From positions 269,207-333,206 of the forward strand of contig MDYQ01000021.1 of assembly GCA_003024175.1 (NCBI GenBank): a stretch of 64,000 bases of DNA, read 5' to 3'. The stretch's first letter is position 1. Each line of letters starts with the position of its first letter. The DNA is from Planoprotostelium fungivorum (Eukaryota > Evosea > Variosea > Cavosteliida > Cavosteliaceae). A program made the translations under genes and the position numbers. Under the pieces are notes generated by a model, which was given only the letters and a program-made list of their open reading frames with translations, ran no database searches and had not been told where the DNA came from. Shown piece by piece: positions 23,149 to 38,000 of the stretch.

Positions 23149-23931
23149 GTTGTCTTGCTGTTTGTGTGTATCGATGGATTATGCTGCCTTCTCACCCAGA
23201 GTTCAAGTCACGTGACCTCCCTGACAGGCTTCGCCCGTTTCCCTGGAAGCGTCTCGCTCTACACATACGAAATTGATCGGAAAATAAAATCAACCCGAAA
23301 ACATTCGAAATTTCTCTCCGATCATTTTTTCCGATCGGAACCGTCGCGCTTTTTCTCGGAAGATCGAGCCGGATGATTAAATCACACTTCGGATAATTAT
23401 GAAATCATCAAAGTCGTACGGCAGGCGGGATGCATCATCAGGAAGAGGGAATCGGGGAGAAGTGAGTCCGAATATTTCCGAATTTCCTTATGGAACTGGA
23501 ATTCGGACGTCCAAGTCGGAATGGATGAGTTCCTGGTGTGTGTTCCTGGGACTGCTGCGGTGGATCGTGGAGACGAAGACATCTGAGGAGAGAATGCGTA
23601 CACACGAGTACGAAAGATGGTCTCAGATTCATCAAGAAAGTCAGACCAGTAGAGATAGAATGAATATCTGTCGAGACGCGAAGACGATGAGAAGAGGAGG
23701 AGAAAGAACGAAGAAGGTCGTTTGAAGCGACTCGTTTCTATGAAGGGGACGAGAAGTCTATTTACAGAGTCTCTGAGCCCCACGAGAGGACGTGATCGTG
23801 TTCGATTCAAGCGAGAATGATGTGAGATGTTTTCTGCAGATGATGCTCTGTCGTCACTGTCCTCATCACAGCTCTCCTCGGCTCAAGAGGAATCTGAGCC
23901 ACGTCAGATCGCATGATGGATCGTGATCAGA
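23149..23931. other. Intergenic region upstream of the HAD phosphatase
   Basis: 783 bp between the HAD start and the stop of the FYVE-like gene, both on the minus strand. Open frames on both strands around 23397-23810 lack recognisable features and overlap each other, so none was accepted. The first 200 bp probably hold the HAD promoter. Confidence 0.4.
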
Positions 23932-26222
23932 TCACCTGTGAACGGGTGACTGCTGTCTGGCCTCATCGATCTTCTTTAAGAGGTCTCTATCTCTCATCGT
24001 CTCTCTCGGCATGGCTGACATCAAGTTGCTCATGGCCGTGCAATACTCTCGATACGACGTCCTGATCTCGGACAGTAAGGCATCACACTGGACTGCGTCA
24101 GTGAAATCTCAGCGACCTCCCTACCCTCTCTCGCAGCGGCTGAGCGAACGATTCCACATCGAGCTCCAGCTGTTCGTCATCCATGTCCATCATCGACGTC
24201 GGTCCCCTACCTTTCTATTTTTTACTCGACTGAGAATAAAATAGAATAAAATATTCGGCTCACCACACGAGACAGAACGACTGCGAGGCATTTGAGGTCT
24301 TCTGATGTGATCTCTCTCATAAGAAGATAAGCTCAGGCTGTGGGGTTCATCATCATCTGATGATGATGTTCCGTCATTGTGATTCGGTGGGTGTTTCACG
24401 AGAACGTGAAACTGTTGCATAACGGTAGTGGTCATCTAACCGGCATTCAAAATTCAAATCGGGCGGGACGTTCACCTCTAGGGAGTTCTGTATCTCACTC
24501 CACTTGTACAGTTGCTGCTCCATCTGCGTACGGATCTGTGAAATACAGACGAAATCTCGGATGATCTCTCCGGCATTCTTCCGGATGATTCCCTTTGGAC
24601 TGTCTGGATTCGGCTCAGCTCTCATCTGTCTCTGAAAGACACTTTTTTTCCCGCGCAAAGTCAACAAGCCGTGACACGGTTTACAGACCGTCGTGTTACC
24701 CTTCACATCTGTGTGACGTGAGGACGATATCATCGAAGATGTCGTACCGATTTCTGCTTGGGGTAGGAAGGCCGAGCGACAGAGAGGAAGTGTCGTTTCA
24801 CAGTCAGAGCAACAGACGTTCTTACTGATGGGATCAGATGACCATCTACAACCCGCCAAACCTCACCACAACCGACATCGCACTTGCTTGTTCCAGAATT
24901 TGAGTTCGTTACTGTCTCATTCAATGTTGCACGCAGAAATATCCGAGAGAATTCACCTGCAGACCGTACAATTCCCACCATTTGTGACACTCGGTATGGT
25001 AGCGATACCGGTTGCTATGGGTGACGCGACTTTTTTCACAGCTTCGGTGACAGACCAGACGCTGTACGATGTCTCCTCTTGTCGTCTCTGCTTGTCCTCT
25101 TGTTTCACCCTCGCGGCGTCTGATATCTGCGATTGCGATGACGACCCGTCCGGCAGCGATCGAACGCGTCACCTTCAAGAGCTCACGAGCCAAAAAGTCT
25201 TGTCTCTGTTCCGTCTGGTTGTTCTTTGCTGACCGCAGTGAAACGAAATCATTCGTGAGATCTCTCACTTTACCTGTTTCTATATGTGAGGAGGTGTTTC
25301 AATTTGTGATGAGAACTTGAGCTCAAATGTCTCACCCAGAGATTGTGCCTTCGCTTTACTGTGACACGATTTACACAAGTAAGATATCTCAGTATCGACG
25401 GTGGAGGAGGATGATATCTCCAGATCGTTGAGATCTTCTTCTGATAGATTTCTGCGAAAATTACAGTGCTGGTGGCACAGAGTGCGTGTACAACTGTTTG
25501 TAGTGAGTGGAGAAATGCGGGAAAATGAGGCGGGAGACTCACAGGGAGCACGTACGGTACGCTTTGGAAAATTCTTGGTAAGCTTCTGAGGCCTTCTCTA
25601 CCGCTGCTGGCATCTTCCACATACCATTGCTCTTCTGAAGTTTCTGTGAAGTTTCTCGCAAGCACTCGTGACATGTGGCCTGTTTGTAATCATTTGGCTA
25701 TCCCAATTGACGATGCATGGAAGTCCAAAGACTCACTTGATGCGGCGTTGGATTCTTCCCACTGATGTAATCGTTGACCATCATCCATAAGAAGTCCCGA
25801 TCGGTCGTGAATGATTCAGACAACCAGCGATTGACTTGCTTCGTGGCGACCGAATCTTCCACATATTCGTACAACTGTCTACCTACTGGTAATACCACCT
25901 GTGATGATATTCAATTACAAATCGAGATGGAATGCATGTCCGTCACCTCCGAGAGGAAGGTAGAAGAAGTATTCGTGATGGTGGCGCATGCTCTCAAGAT
26001 GGTTTCTTGACGACTGGCAGCTCGTGAATCTGGTGGATAGAAGGTAATACGATCCGTCTCTGGACTAGGAGGGTTATAGTCTTCTATGAGTTGCGTCGTC
26101 GATATCCTGAAGAGGTCAATGTGATCCATTCCATTTGTGATTCCATTCAGATGGGGATCAATCACAAAAGATCTATCGTTCTCCGACGTCTCCCACCTTT
26201 GGAGCTTGCCCGAAGCGCTCAT
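23932..26222 (-). CDS. FYVE-like zinc-finger protein (spliced)
   Basis: Predicted phosphoinositide- or ubiquitin-binding type zinc-finger protein. It begins MSASGKLQRWETSENDRSFV. One Cys-rich region reads TCHECLRE, a spacer, then CSLCTRTLCHQHCNF and YLCKSCHSK (about 25690-25380). A second region, assembled over three short introns (about 24990-24660), reads NCTVCSNELKFWNKQVRCRL then CKNVCCSDC and later VCKPCHGLL. That is eight cysteines in C-x2-C pairs with a basic segment between pairs two and three, as in FYVE domains, although the classical R(R/K)HHCR is only partly kept (KQVRCRLC). The C-terminus reads YREYCTAMSNLMSAMPRETM and ends SPVHR-stop at 23932-23934. The middle junctions near 25010-25080 are uncertain. 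Confidence 0.6.
24825..24866 (-). repeat. Introner-like intron in the FYVE-like gene
   Basis: A 42-nt intron whose transcribed strand begins GTGAGGTTTGGCGGGTTGTA and goes on to GATGG...CATCTGAT...CAG. It separates two pairs of zinc-ligand cysteines, so the boundary is well supported. Its core is the reverse complement of the element found in the formin and Csf1 introns. Confidence 0.75.
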
Positions 26223-26409
26223 GCTTCTTGTTTCTCGGGGCTTGCAAGAGAGCAATTTCGTGCTCTGATTCGCAAATTGTAGCCAAATACAAATAAAATG
26301 GCACAGCGGAAACCTCATGGAAGGGTGGAAGTGTATATCGATCTATATCAGCAAGCCATCACACGAGGAAGTAGAAACTCTAATGATCCGATTTATATCG
26401 ATCATTTCA

Positions 26410-26655
26410 TTACATGGATCCGTCCTTGTTGGTGCTCTTGGGCTTAGACTTTCCGTGCATATCGTCTCTGTTCGTCTTGTCTTCACGGTCTTTGGGGTTG
26501 CCTGCGGCGGCACGCTCTCCCTTCTGTCTGTTGTCGATCTCATCGGTCAGAACATCTGCTGCGTAGTTCTTGGCTGGGCCTTGTTGCTCTCCTCCCGTGT
26601 TGCTTCTAACGGCTGCCTTTCCGTCAAAGAATTCGTTGGTCGATAAGCTGGACAT
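26410..26655 (-). CDS. Small hydrophilic protein, function unknown
   Basis: An 81-residue, intronless frame with a proper ATG at 26655 and stop at 26410-26412. The product is strongly hydrophilic, lysine-, aspartate- and asparagine-rich, without Cys, membrane segments or coiled coils (for example DEIDNRQKGERAAAGNPKDR). It resembles stress-related hydrophilins or LEA-like proteins in composition only. The opposite strand also has an open frame, but its translation is hydrophobic and typical of an antisense shadow. Confidence 0.55.
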   Translation of the reverse strand: MSSLSTNEFFDGKAAVRSNTGGEQQGPAKNYAADVLTDEIDNRQKGERAAAGNPKDREDKTNRDDMHGKSKPKSTNKDGSM

Positions 26656-26911
26656 TCTATGGAGGGCGTCAGTTCAGGTGATGAGGGTGCGGATGATGAC
26701 GACTTTATAAGAGTTCTACCTGTTGTGATTTGTTCTTGCGTTTGTGAGCTCACCCCGTTCAAAATTGAAAACAGACCGTACAGCTCGTGGAAATGTGGAG
26801 GGTATAGACTTCGTCACGTGTGGCCCCGTGCCGCCTTTGCGTCTGTAGAAACGAATGTCACCACACAATCGAGCGTAGAAGATGAGAGACGCTGAACATG
26901 AGACAGTTTAT

Positions 26912-28378
26912 CTAATACATTGTGACTTCAGTTAAAATCTCCCTCAGCAGTGTTTCTGTCACATCCTTCCAGATGGTTTCGATGTTTTTGGTGTCCACAG
27001 CGATGGTGAAGTGGGGGAAGATCTGGTGTGATTTTGTCTGATCTTTTTCCAAGAATCTGTTTCTGATGTATTGTGAGGCTGCCTCGAAGCTGTCTCCTGG
27101 TACGTGTGAGGACCCCATCTACAACGAGCCACTCCTCACCGTCACCCTCCTGGGGTGCATAAGACTGGAAGGCCGGGCACACGGTGAGTGGGACTCGTGT
27201 GATCTTCTCTTTGAAGATGTCGATCTTGTTTAAGAACAATATGATCGACGTCTGTCTGAAATATTTACTGTTGCAGACCTGCCGTTTCATTCAGACCAAC
27301 ACACGATGATGATGTCCAGATGATGTCGAGATGATATACAGATGATGAGAAGTTTGAGTTTCACCTCTTCAAATAGCATGAGGGACTCTTCCATTCTGTT
27401 GATAGAATCTTCCTCTCTCAACTTTTGGTCATACTCGCTGATGGCCACACAGAAGACGATAGCCGTGGATCCTTCAAAGCAATGTATCCACCTGTCGATT
27501 GTCAACACCCTCTATGTCTTCTCTCTTCTCACTTTCTCCTCTCACTTCTCTGTCCACCCACATCTACCATGCGGAACGATAAGTCGGAGAAGTTGAAGAC
27601 GGCTTCTTCTATACCAGTAGAACGCACTCTAGAGCGTAAGACGTCGTCTACAGTTGGTAGATAGTCCGGCTTATTGATCCTCTGGACGTTCTCGAAGAAA
27701 CTGAGGGGGGTCGGTGTCTCATTTTGGACGTGATGGAGGTCTCACTATTCGGCGGAATCGTTGAGTTGAAAGATTTCGTCTCTCTTTTGGACGGCGGAAC
27801 GTGTGGCTGAATCAGACCAGAGGTTGTGTATGTCGTTTCCGATCTCAACGGACCAGTCATCTCCACTGGATGATGCCTTGGCGATGCGGTCTGCGGAGGC
27901 CTGGGGGGATTCAATATTGACGGATATGGAGAATAAAATGAAATAAACCTGGTTATCCGGGCTATCGAACTCCAAGCCGAGTTTGGTCACGGCACCGACG
28001 ACGACTTTCATCTGATTGATGCAGTTCCCGTAAACGACAAATTTGTATGTCTTAAGCTCGTCTGTTGAAAATCCTCCATTGATCTTCGAGATTCAGATGG
28101 GATATGAATGGAGAAACAAATGGGGAATGGCATTCACCTGTATGATCTTCATCTGTTTAAAGATGGTGCTTTTGCCCGATTCTCCCGTTCCTGCGGGAGT
28201 CAGACTTAGTCGGATGATGAGGCCCATTTTCTCCGAATAATGTCCTAAAGAAACGAAAAGGCTCACCCAACAGAAGGAGCTTTACCTCCTGCCTTCTCTT
28301 CCTGTTGTCTGCATCTAGAGATCTATCGATCTGCCTGCTCTGCTTCCTTCCTGTTCCCCCTGAAATACACATGCCCAT
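26912..28378 (-). CDS. Heterotrimeric G-protein alpha subunit (spliced)
   Basis: GTPase that relays receptor signals at the plasma membrane. The ATG at 28378 gives [10 protein letters not shown], a Gly2 myristoylation motif with an adjacent palmitoylatable Cys. G1 is [15 protein letters not shown]. Switch I is [18 protein letters not shown], keeping the catalytic Arg and Mg-binding Thr. Switch II is [19 protein letters not shown], reassembled over an intron. G4 is [10 protein letters not shown]5 is unusual: FTIAVDT where TCATDT is typical. The C-terminus ILTEVTMY lacks the Cys at -4 needed for pertussis-toxin modification. The intron near 27098-27139 has the TGGCTCGTTGTAGATG element and two usable donors 6 nt apart (GGTGACG/GTGAGG), both in frame. 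Stop at 26912-26914. Confidence 0.93.
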
Positions 28379-29477
28379 CACGAATTCTGCCTACTGTTCA
28401 GAGGAATGGCGCACTGCCTCGTTGTTGCCCTGTATGGGGTTTAGATAATGTTCGATGATATGCGGACCGCAAGACAAAGAGGACACGCTCAGAAGATTAA
28501 ATGGATGATCTAGAGCTCATAGAGACGAGAGCGAGAGGATATAGTTAACATTATAAATAATGTAAACAGAAAGAACATGTGACGGAATAGACTTGTTAGG
28601 TGCATCCCACCTGTGTAAGCGTGAAATCAGTCGAGCTGAGAAGGATGGCCTCTTTGCCGATCGGCTTTTGCGGTTGACTCTGAGAGAAAAAAAATACCTG
28701 CTTTTGCGAGCAGACAACCCTGTCCCTTAAAGCCTCTTTTCCACGCCAGCACTCTATACAGCAAGACCGAGACAATGTTTACTTTATTCATACAAGTCCC
28801 CGCTGCTGCGGAGGTGCACCTCCTTTGACGCATCTCTTTTATCCCACACACTGTCAGGATGGGCCGCCTTCAGCCAGTTGTCCTCTTCGATCTGAGGCCA
28901 TCAGTCCTGATTGTCGATTCAACTGCTATTTCACCGTTTCGCTGAGAGCAACGATTGGCTCGGGGAGATCAACATCGAGTCTCCTTCTCACAGGGGATAC
29001 CCAACGGGGACGATATTTCGCGGTAGGATATTCGTTGTTCGTGCTACGATCATCAGCATTGCATCATGTCGCCCGAAAGACTTGCACCTGTTGCTTTCCA
29101 TGGTCGTTTAGTTGTGCTTAGGTGGGGCACATCCCATTCAGAGAGCTGAAGACAAGTCGTCTAATGTATTCGTATGAAAACTAGCCGTGTGTTCCAATTG
29201 CAGCCCCTATAACCCGTCCAAAGTTTCCTTGCTCGAGGGCTCTATGAAGAATTGTCTCCAAATCTCAGAGATAAGGGAATAAAAGAGAGGTTGCGATTTA
29301 GATGAATTTATCGTATAGAATGCTGCAGCTCGAGTCTCCCAGTTGTGTTGGGGCAATGGCGATAGGCTCTTTGCTTCTCAGAGGTCCATGAGCTGCCTGA
29401 AGACCCCAATCCGCTGTGAAATGTTCCGAGAAAACTGCACAACATCACATCACATCTCCGCCAACTCATTTACCGAC
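28379..29477. other. Divergent intergenic region between G alpha and Prp16
   Basis: 1.1 kb separates the divergent starts. Several open frames of 60-100 codons occur on both strands, but they overlap, have shadow-like composition and no family features. No tRNA, rRNA or snRNA was recognised by eye. The region should contain both promoters. Confidence 0.45.
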
Positions 29478-33712
<4,235 letters not shown>

Positions 33713-33752
33713 TAAAGAAGATGAATGTGCGATGCATCCTGCTTTATCATCA

Positions 33753-34331
33753 TTACAGGTTGGAGACGACGGTGTAGACGGAGGTACCGAGGAGTGTCAA
33801 CAGACCGATGTAGCCAAAGGCACCTTCTCAGGATCAGAGAGAAATAGAGGTATGTCTAGCGTGATGCACTCACCCTTGGTTCTCTGCTTTGGCTCTCCAG
33901 TCTGGTAGCCAGTGGCGTAGGCAACTCTTCCGGCGGTGAAGACGAATCCAGCGATGGCAGAGATGATCTGTATGTCTTCAGGATCACGATTCGAAATGGG
34001 ATCGACTTACGGGGAATGAGAGACCTCCAGCGAGGAGAAGGAATAAGAAGGTAGGTGCGGCCTCAAGAGTGTTCTGGTGAGCTCTCTGGAAGCAGTTGAA
34101 GTGGGGCTTAGAATCGTCATACATCTTGGGGTAGTCGACGCCAAACTTCTTTCTGGCTCCTCCGACCTATCTATAATTCAGGAATCATGAACGGATGGAC
34201 ACGAGCTGACCTGAACACCGAGGTATACGATGTAGAGGAGGAAGACAATGCCACTGAGAATGACCTACGAAACGTGAGTGTCTCCTTTCCATGAACTAAC
34301 TCACCAAACCGAAGTGGGGTGGGAGAGTCAT
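33753..34331 (-). CDS. MAPEG-family protein, microsomal glutathione S-transferase 3-like (spliced)
   Basis: Membrane enzyme of the ER that conjugates or reduces lipid peroxides with glutathione. It begins MTLPPHFGL, then [18 protein letters not shown] (first helix), then [20 protein letters not shown] followed by [13 protein letters not shown], the MAPEG/MGST3 signature. It continues with [46 protein letters not shown] and the last helix [17 protein letters not shown], stop at 33753-33755. Four helices and about 145 residues match MGST3. Four or five exons with short introns. It is convergent with Prp16, 40 bp apart. Confidence 0.92.
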
Positions 34332-35057
34332 GGTTGTGATGCGATAATTAGATTTAGATTTGTGTTTCACAACCGTTTTGCCCATCATCGGCCCGATCGG
34401 GAGCCACGTGTTACAAATCTCAGGTAAAAACATCGCCGATTTGTCGGTCTGCCCTCTCATCTTCAGGTGATTATCTCCTTCCTTTGATGTAATATCTTCT
34501 ACTTCGCCTTTCTAAGCCGAACCATGACGATCATGATGGTGCTGATGTGTCCTTCACGAGAAATCCATTTGGTGTGCTGTACTTGGAAGAAGTTGACTCC
34601 CCTTTCGTGCGAATCGCCCTCTGCTGACTGCGGCGAAACCTCTCGACAGCTCTGCCACGGAGAATTTCATCGCTCGCAACAATTCGCGAAGCTCGAGGGA
34701 CAACGCTCGCCAGTTTGACTGGGCATTGTCAAGCTTTCCTCCGAAAATGTCAATGAATGTGGTTTCATAGGCTGCCACAGCTTCGATGTTACCCGAACTC
34801 CCATTCTGTGGATATAGAGGCAACAGCGTCGGTGGAGGAGAGGTCATCCCATAGAGTGCGCAAGGACAACCGTCCAGAGCTGTGCTTTTGTAAACAATTA
34901 TAATGATGTGCCCTTATGGAGGGAGTTAATCGATATATCCTGCCCATAACAGTTGGTACGTTCTCAGGATGGTGATTTTTCCGGATGCTTCCACACGTTG
35001 ACACAGAGAATACGTTCCGCAGAGGTTGTCCGCCCTCACATCCATCACAACATCATC
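34332..35057. other. Intergenic region upstream of the + strand GH5-LRR receptor kinase
   Basis: 726 bp. It contains one possible small gene (listed separately, 34554-34847, minus) and should include the promoters of the MGST3-like and receptor kinase genes. No other feature could be supported. Confidence 0.4.
34554..34847 (-). CDS. Possible small protein, function unknown
   Basis: A 97-codon frame with ATG at 34847. The composition is protein-like (FGGKLDNAQSNWRALSLELR, then an amphipathic run), with no Cys and no membrane segment. No family is recognised. It might be real or chance; neighbours on both sides are unrelated. Confidence 0.3.
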   Translation of the reverse strand: MTSPPPTLLPLYPQNGSSGNIEAVAAYETTFIDIFGGKLDNAQSNWRALSLELRELLRAMKFSVAELSRGFAAVSRGRFARKGSQLLPSTAHQMDFS

Positions 35058-38000
35058 ATGTATAGACGGTCACTCCTCTGTTGGGTGATCTTCATCGCTG
35101 TCACAGCTGGCGCGTTCGATGAGACATGTCTTCAGAAGAGACTGAGCGATGTGAAAAGTCTGAAGACCCCCATGCGGGGTGTCAACTTGGGCTCTTGGTT
35201 CATCGCAGAATCATTCATGTCCCCTGAACTCTGGTCCGCCAACAACTGTGATCCTTCGTCATCACCCGGACAGTATCTCCTCGAGAGATGTCTATTTGAC
35301 CAATCACCCGATGTGAGCCATCGTCTACCACCATCACAGAATGTGACATCTTCGTAGAAGATGAATCAAACATTAGAATCACATTGGTCAACCTGGATCA
35401 ACGAGACCGATTTCGCAGTGATGGCCGCTCAGGGAATCAATACAGTAAGACTCCCCATCGGCTGGTGAGCTCTGACTACCTTCTGTTGGAAACTGATCGT
35501 CATGTCAGGTGGCAGATCTACGACACAGTGGTGAGCCCATCATTCCTTGTGAACGATGGTGATTAATCATTAACGTTCCAGGGTGGAGCCCCCAATGTCA
35601 ACCCCATGAAGGTGAATCCTTCCAATTACGCTCCCGGTGCTCTCAAATACATCGATCGGGCCTTCGATTGGGGAGACACATACGGCATCGCCATCCTCTT
35701 AGACATGCATGCGGGTGCTGGATCGCAGAATGCACAGGTCATCCGAAGACGTTTCATTTGATGTTGACTCACAACAGGAGCACAGCGCACCATCGAACAT
35801 CGGAGCGTGCTACTGGTATCCTTATAGTGACAATGTCGATCAGACGACCACATCGATCGGATTGTATACCGCCAGATATCACGATCGCTCTTCTTTCCTC
35901 GGTTTCGCCCTCTTAAATGAACCCGGTTGCCCTTCTGGCTTCAACACCGATACCCTCAGGAAGTGAGATGTCTCGTTGTAGACGATAGATCAAAATGACG
36001 ATTTCCAGTTATTATCTGAGTGCCTATACGAGCATTCGATCCATCTCGACGGACAGTCTCGTGGTGATCAGCCCCCTGACCATTCCATTGCAATACGGAA
36101 CGGAGACCGAGTGGGTCAACTTCATGAGCAACACGAGTCAGTACACGAACGTATACATGGACCTCCATTCTTACCAATGCTTCGTGAGTGATCTGATGGA
36201 TGAGGTGTGATGACATCATCACAGGGTGGAGTGGGAAATACGGACGATGAACGCATACAGAATGTCTACGATGTGAAGGCTAAGATGGTGACAGACTACA
36301 ACGCGGTGAGTCCGGTAAAATAAATTGATTCTGATTTGATATTTTTCAGGTAAACTCTAGACCTCTCATGATGGGTGAGTGGTCTCTCTGTGGTGTCTCT
36401 GCTGGTAAGGAATGGCAGCTCGCCAACGCTCAACTGCAGGTGGCTTGTCTTCTCTCACGTGGCTCGTTGTAGATGGACTGATGAGAGCAGGCATGGACAC
36501 AAGCCAAGGGAGGATGGACATACTGGAGTTGGAAGGCAGCTGGATCTGTGTGGTCTATGTCTGAGGCTTACAGACAGGGATGGTTCCAATCGAACGCGAC
36601 CGGACTACCCTCGTGCGTGGTCAATTCTGACCCAGACGCAATTTCGAGCATCTACACCTCGCCGTGGGCTTCCTCGTGTGTATTTATATTCACATGGAAT
36701 GGATCTCTGACGCGTTGTAGAACGCCAACATCTTCGGCGGTGGTGATCCCCACTATGGCAGCTACTCCATACGATTCCACTTGCACATCTCAGCGTCTAC
36801 AATCAGTCAAGAATCATTCGGCGCCAATTCGAGCTTCCTCCCTCTACGGTTGGCTCGTTGCGGATTCAACCCTCACACCCTCCCTATGGACCGACAACGG
36901 TTGTTCTACAACCAGCCAGGCCGGTGAACTACTCTTGTATGGTTGTCTGGGCAACCTCTCCTCTTTCGTCTTCTTGAAGCACTGGGGCAGTTTCGTGCAA
37001 GAATCCGATTTCCAGGAAATGTCTCGATTGGGTCTCAATTCCGTCCGAATTCCTATGGGATGGTGGTCCGTGTTCGATTCCGTGGTGAGTATTCCGATAC
37101 GTACGGTACGTACGTCTGAACTCTTCCCAGGGAGGGGGTAATTCGGCCTGTCCAGACGTGGGCGATAGGAATTATGCAGTCGGAGCCCATTACTTCCTCG
37201 GTCTGGCATTCGAGTGGGCTAAGAAGTATGACTTGGGTGTCATCTTAGACATGCACGCCCTACCAGGAGGCCAGAATGGAGGACAAGGGGCCGCCACGAG
37301 CAGCACGAATGGTAACTACTACTTCAGTCCTTACCAGTCGAACATCAACTGCATGTACAAGAGTTTGGATGCGTACATGGCCAGTTTCGGAAATCATCCG
37401 AATTTCATCGGAATTTCCGTCGTCAACGATCCCAGCCCCGGAGACTTGGACAACTACAAGATGTAATCATCATATCGAAATCTTCCATGAATTTTCTGAC
37501 ACCATCAGATATTATCAGAGGGCGTACAACATCGTCAGGAACTACAACGATCAAGTTTTCATCATCATCGATTTGCCCTCCGATCAGAATCCTACCGATC
37601 CTTACTGGATTGATTTCATGACATCGAGCTATCACCATGATGTCTGGTACAACTACCAGTTCTTCGCCTGCCAGGGACAATTCGGAAGCACGGACGACGA
37701 TACCATCGACATGGTTCTCAAGTTACAAGTCGGAAACTTGTCCAACTACAACCAGGCAGAACGGAAAAGACCTCTCGTTGTAGATGCATTCAATGCCTGC
37801 GGAGTTTCTTTCGATCGTACCGGTGACATCATGTCTGTCCTCTGGAAGGTGCTGAGGTCACGTGATCGTTGTAGATTGACAGTCAACAGGTGGTGAATCA
37901 AGCCTCAGCGGGTTGGATCTACGAATCGTGGTCTTACAATGCGTTGAGGCAGTGGTCGATGCATTCGATGTACGATTACGGTTTCATCACCATCGAAGAG

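Noticed and set aside
23397-23810. 137-codon minus frame and the overlapping plus frame between the HAD and FYVE-like genes
   Set aside because: The two frames overlap each other, have no recognisable domain and no consistent splice partners.
28517-29121. Several 60-100 codon frames between G alpha and Prp16
   Set aside because: They overlap on both strands, have shadow-like composition and no family signature; no RNA gene structure could be folded by eye.
37776-37786. CGTTGTAGATG inside the second GH5 module of paralogue A
   Set aside because: It lies in the coding exon (codons for LVVDA) and follows the protein frame, so it is not an intron element copy; similar exon hits at 60551-60560 (AVVDV) and 62631-62640 (VVDG) were also set aside.
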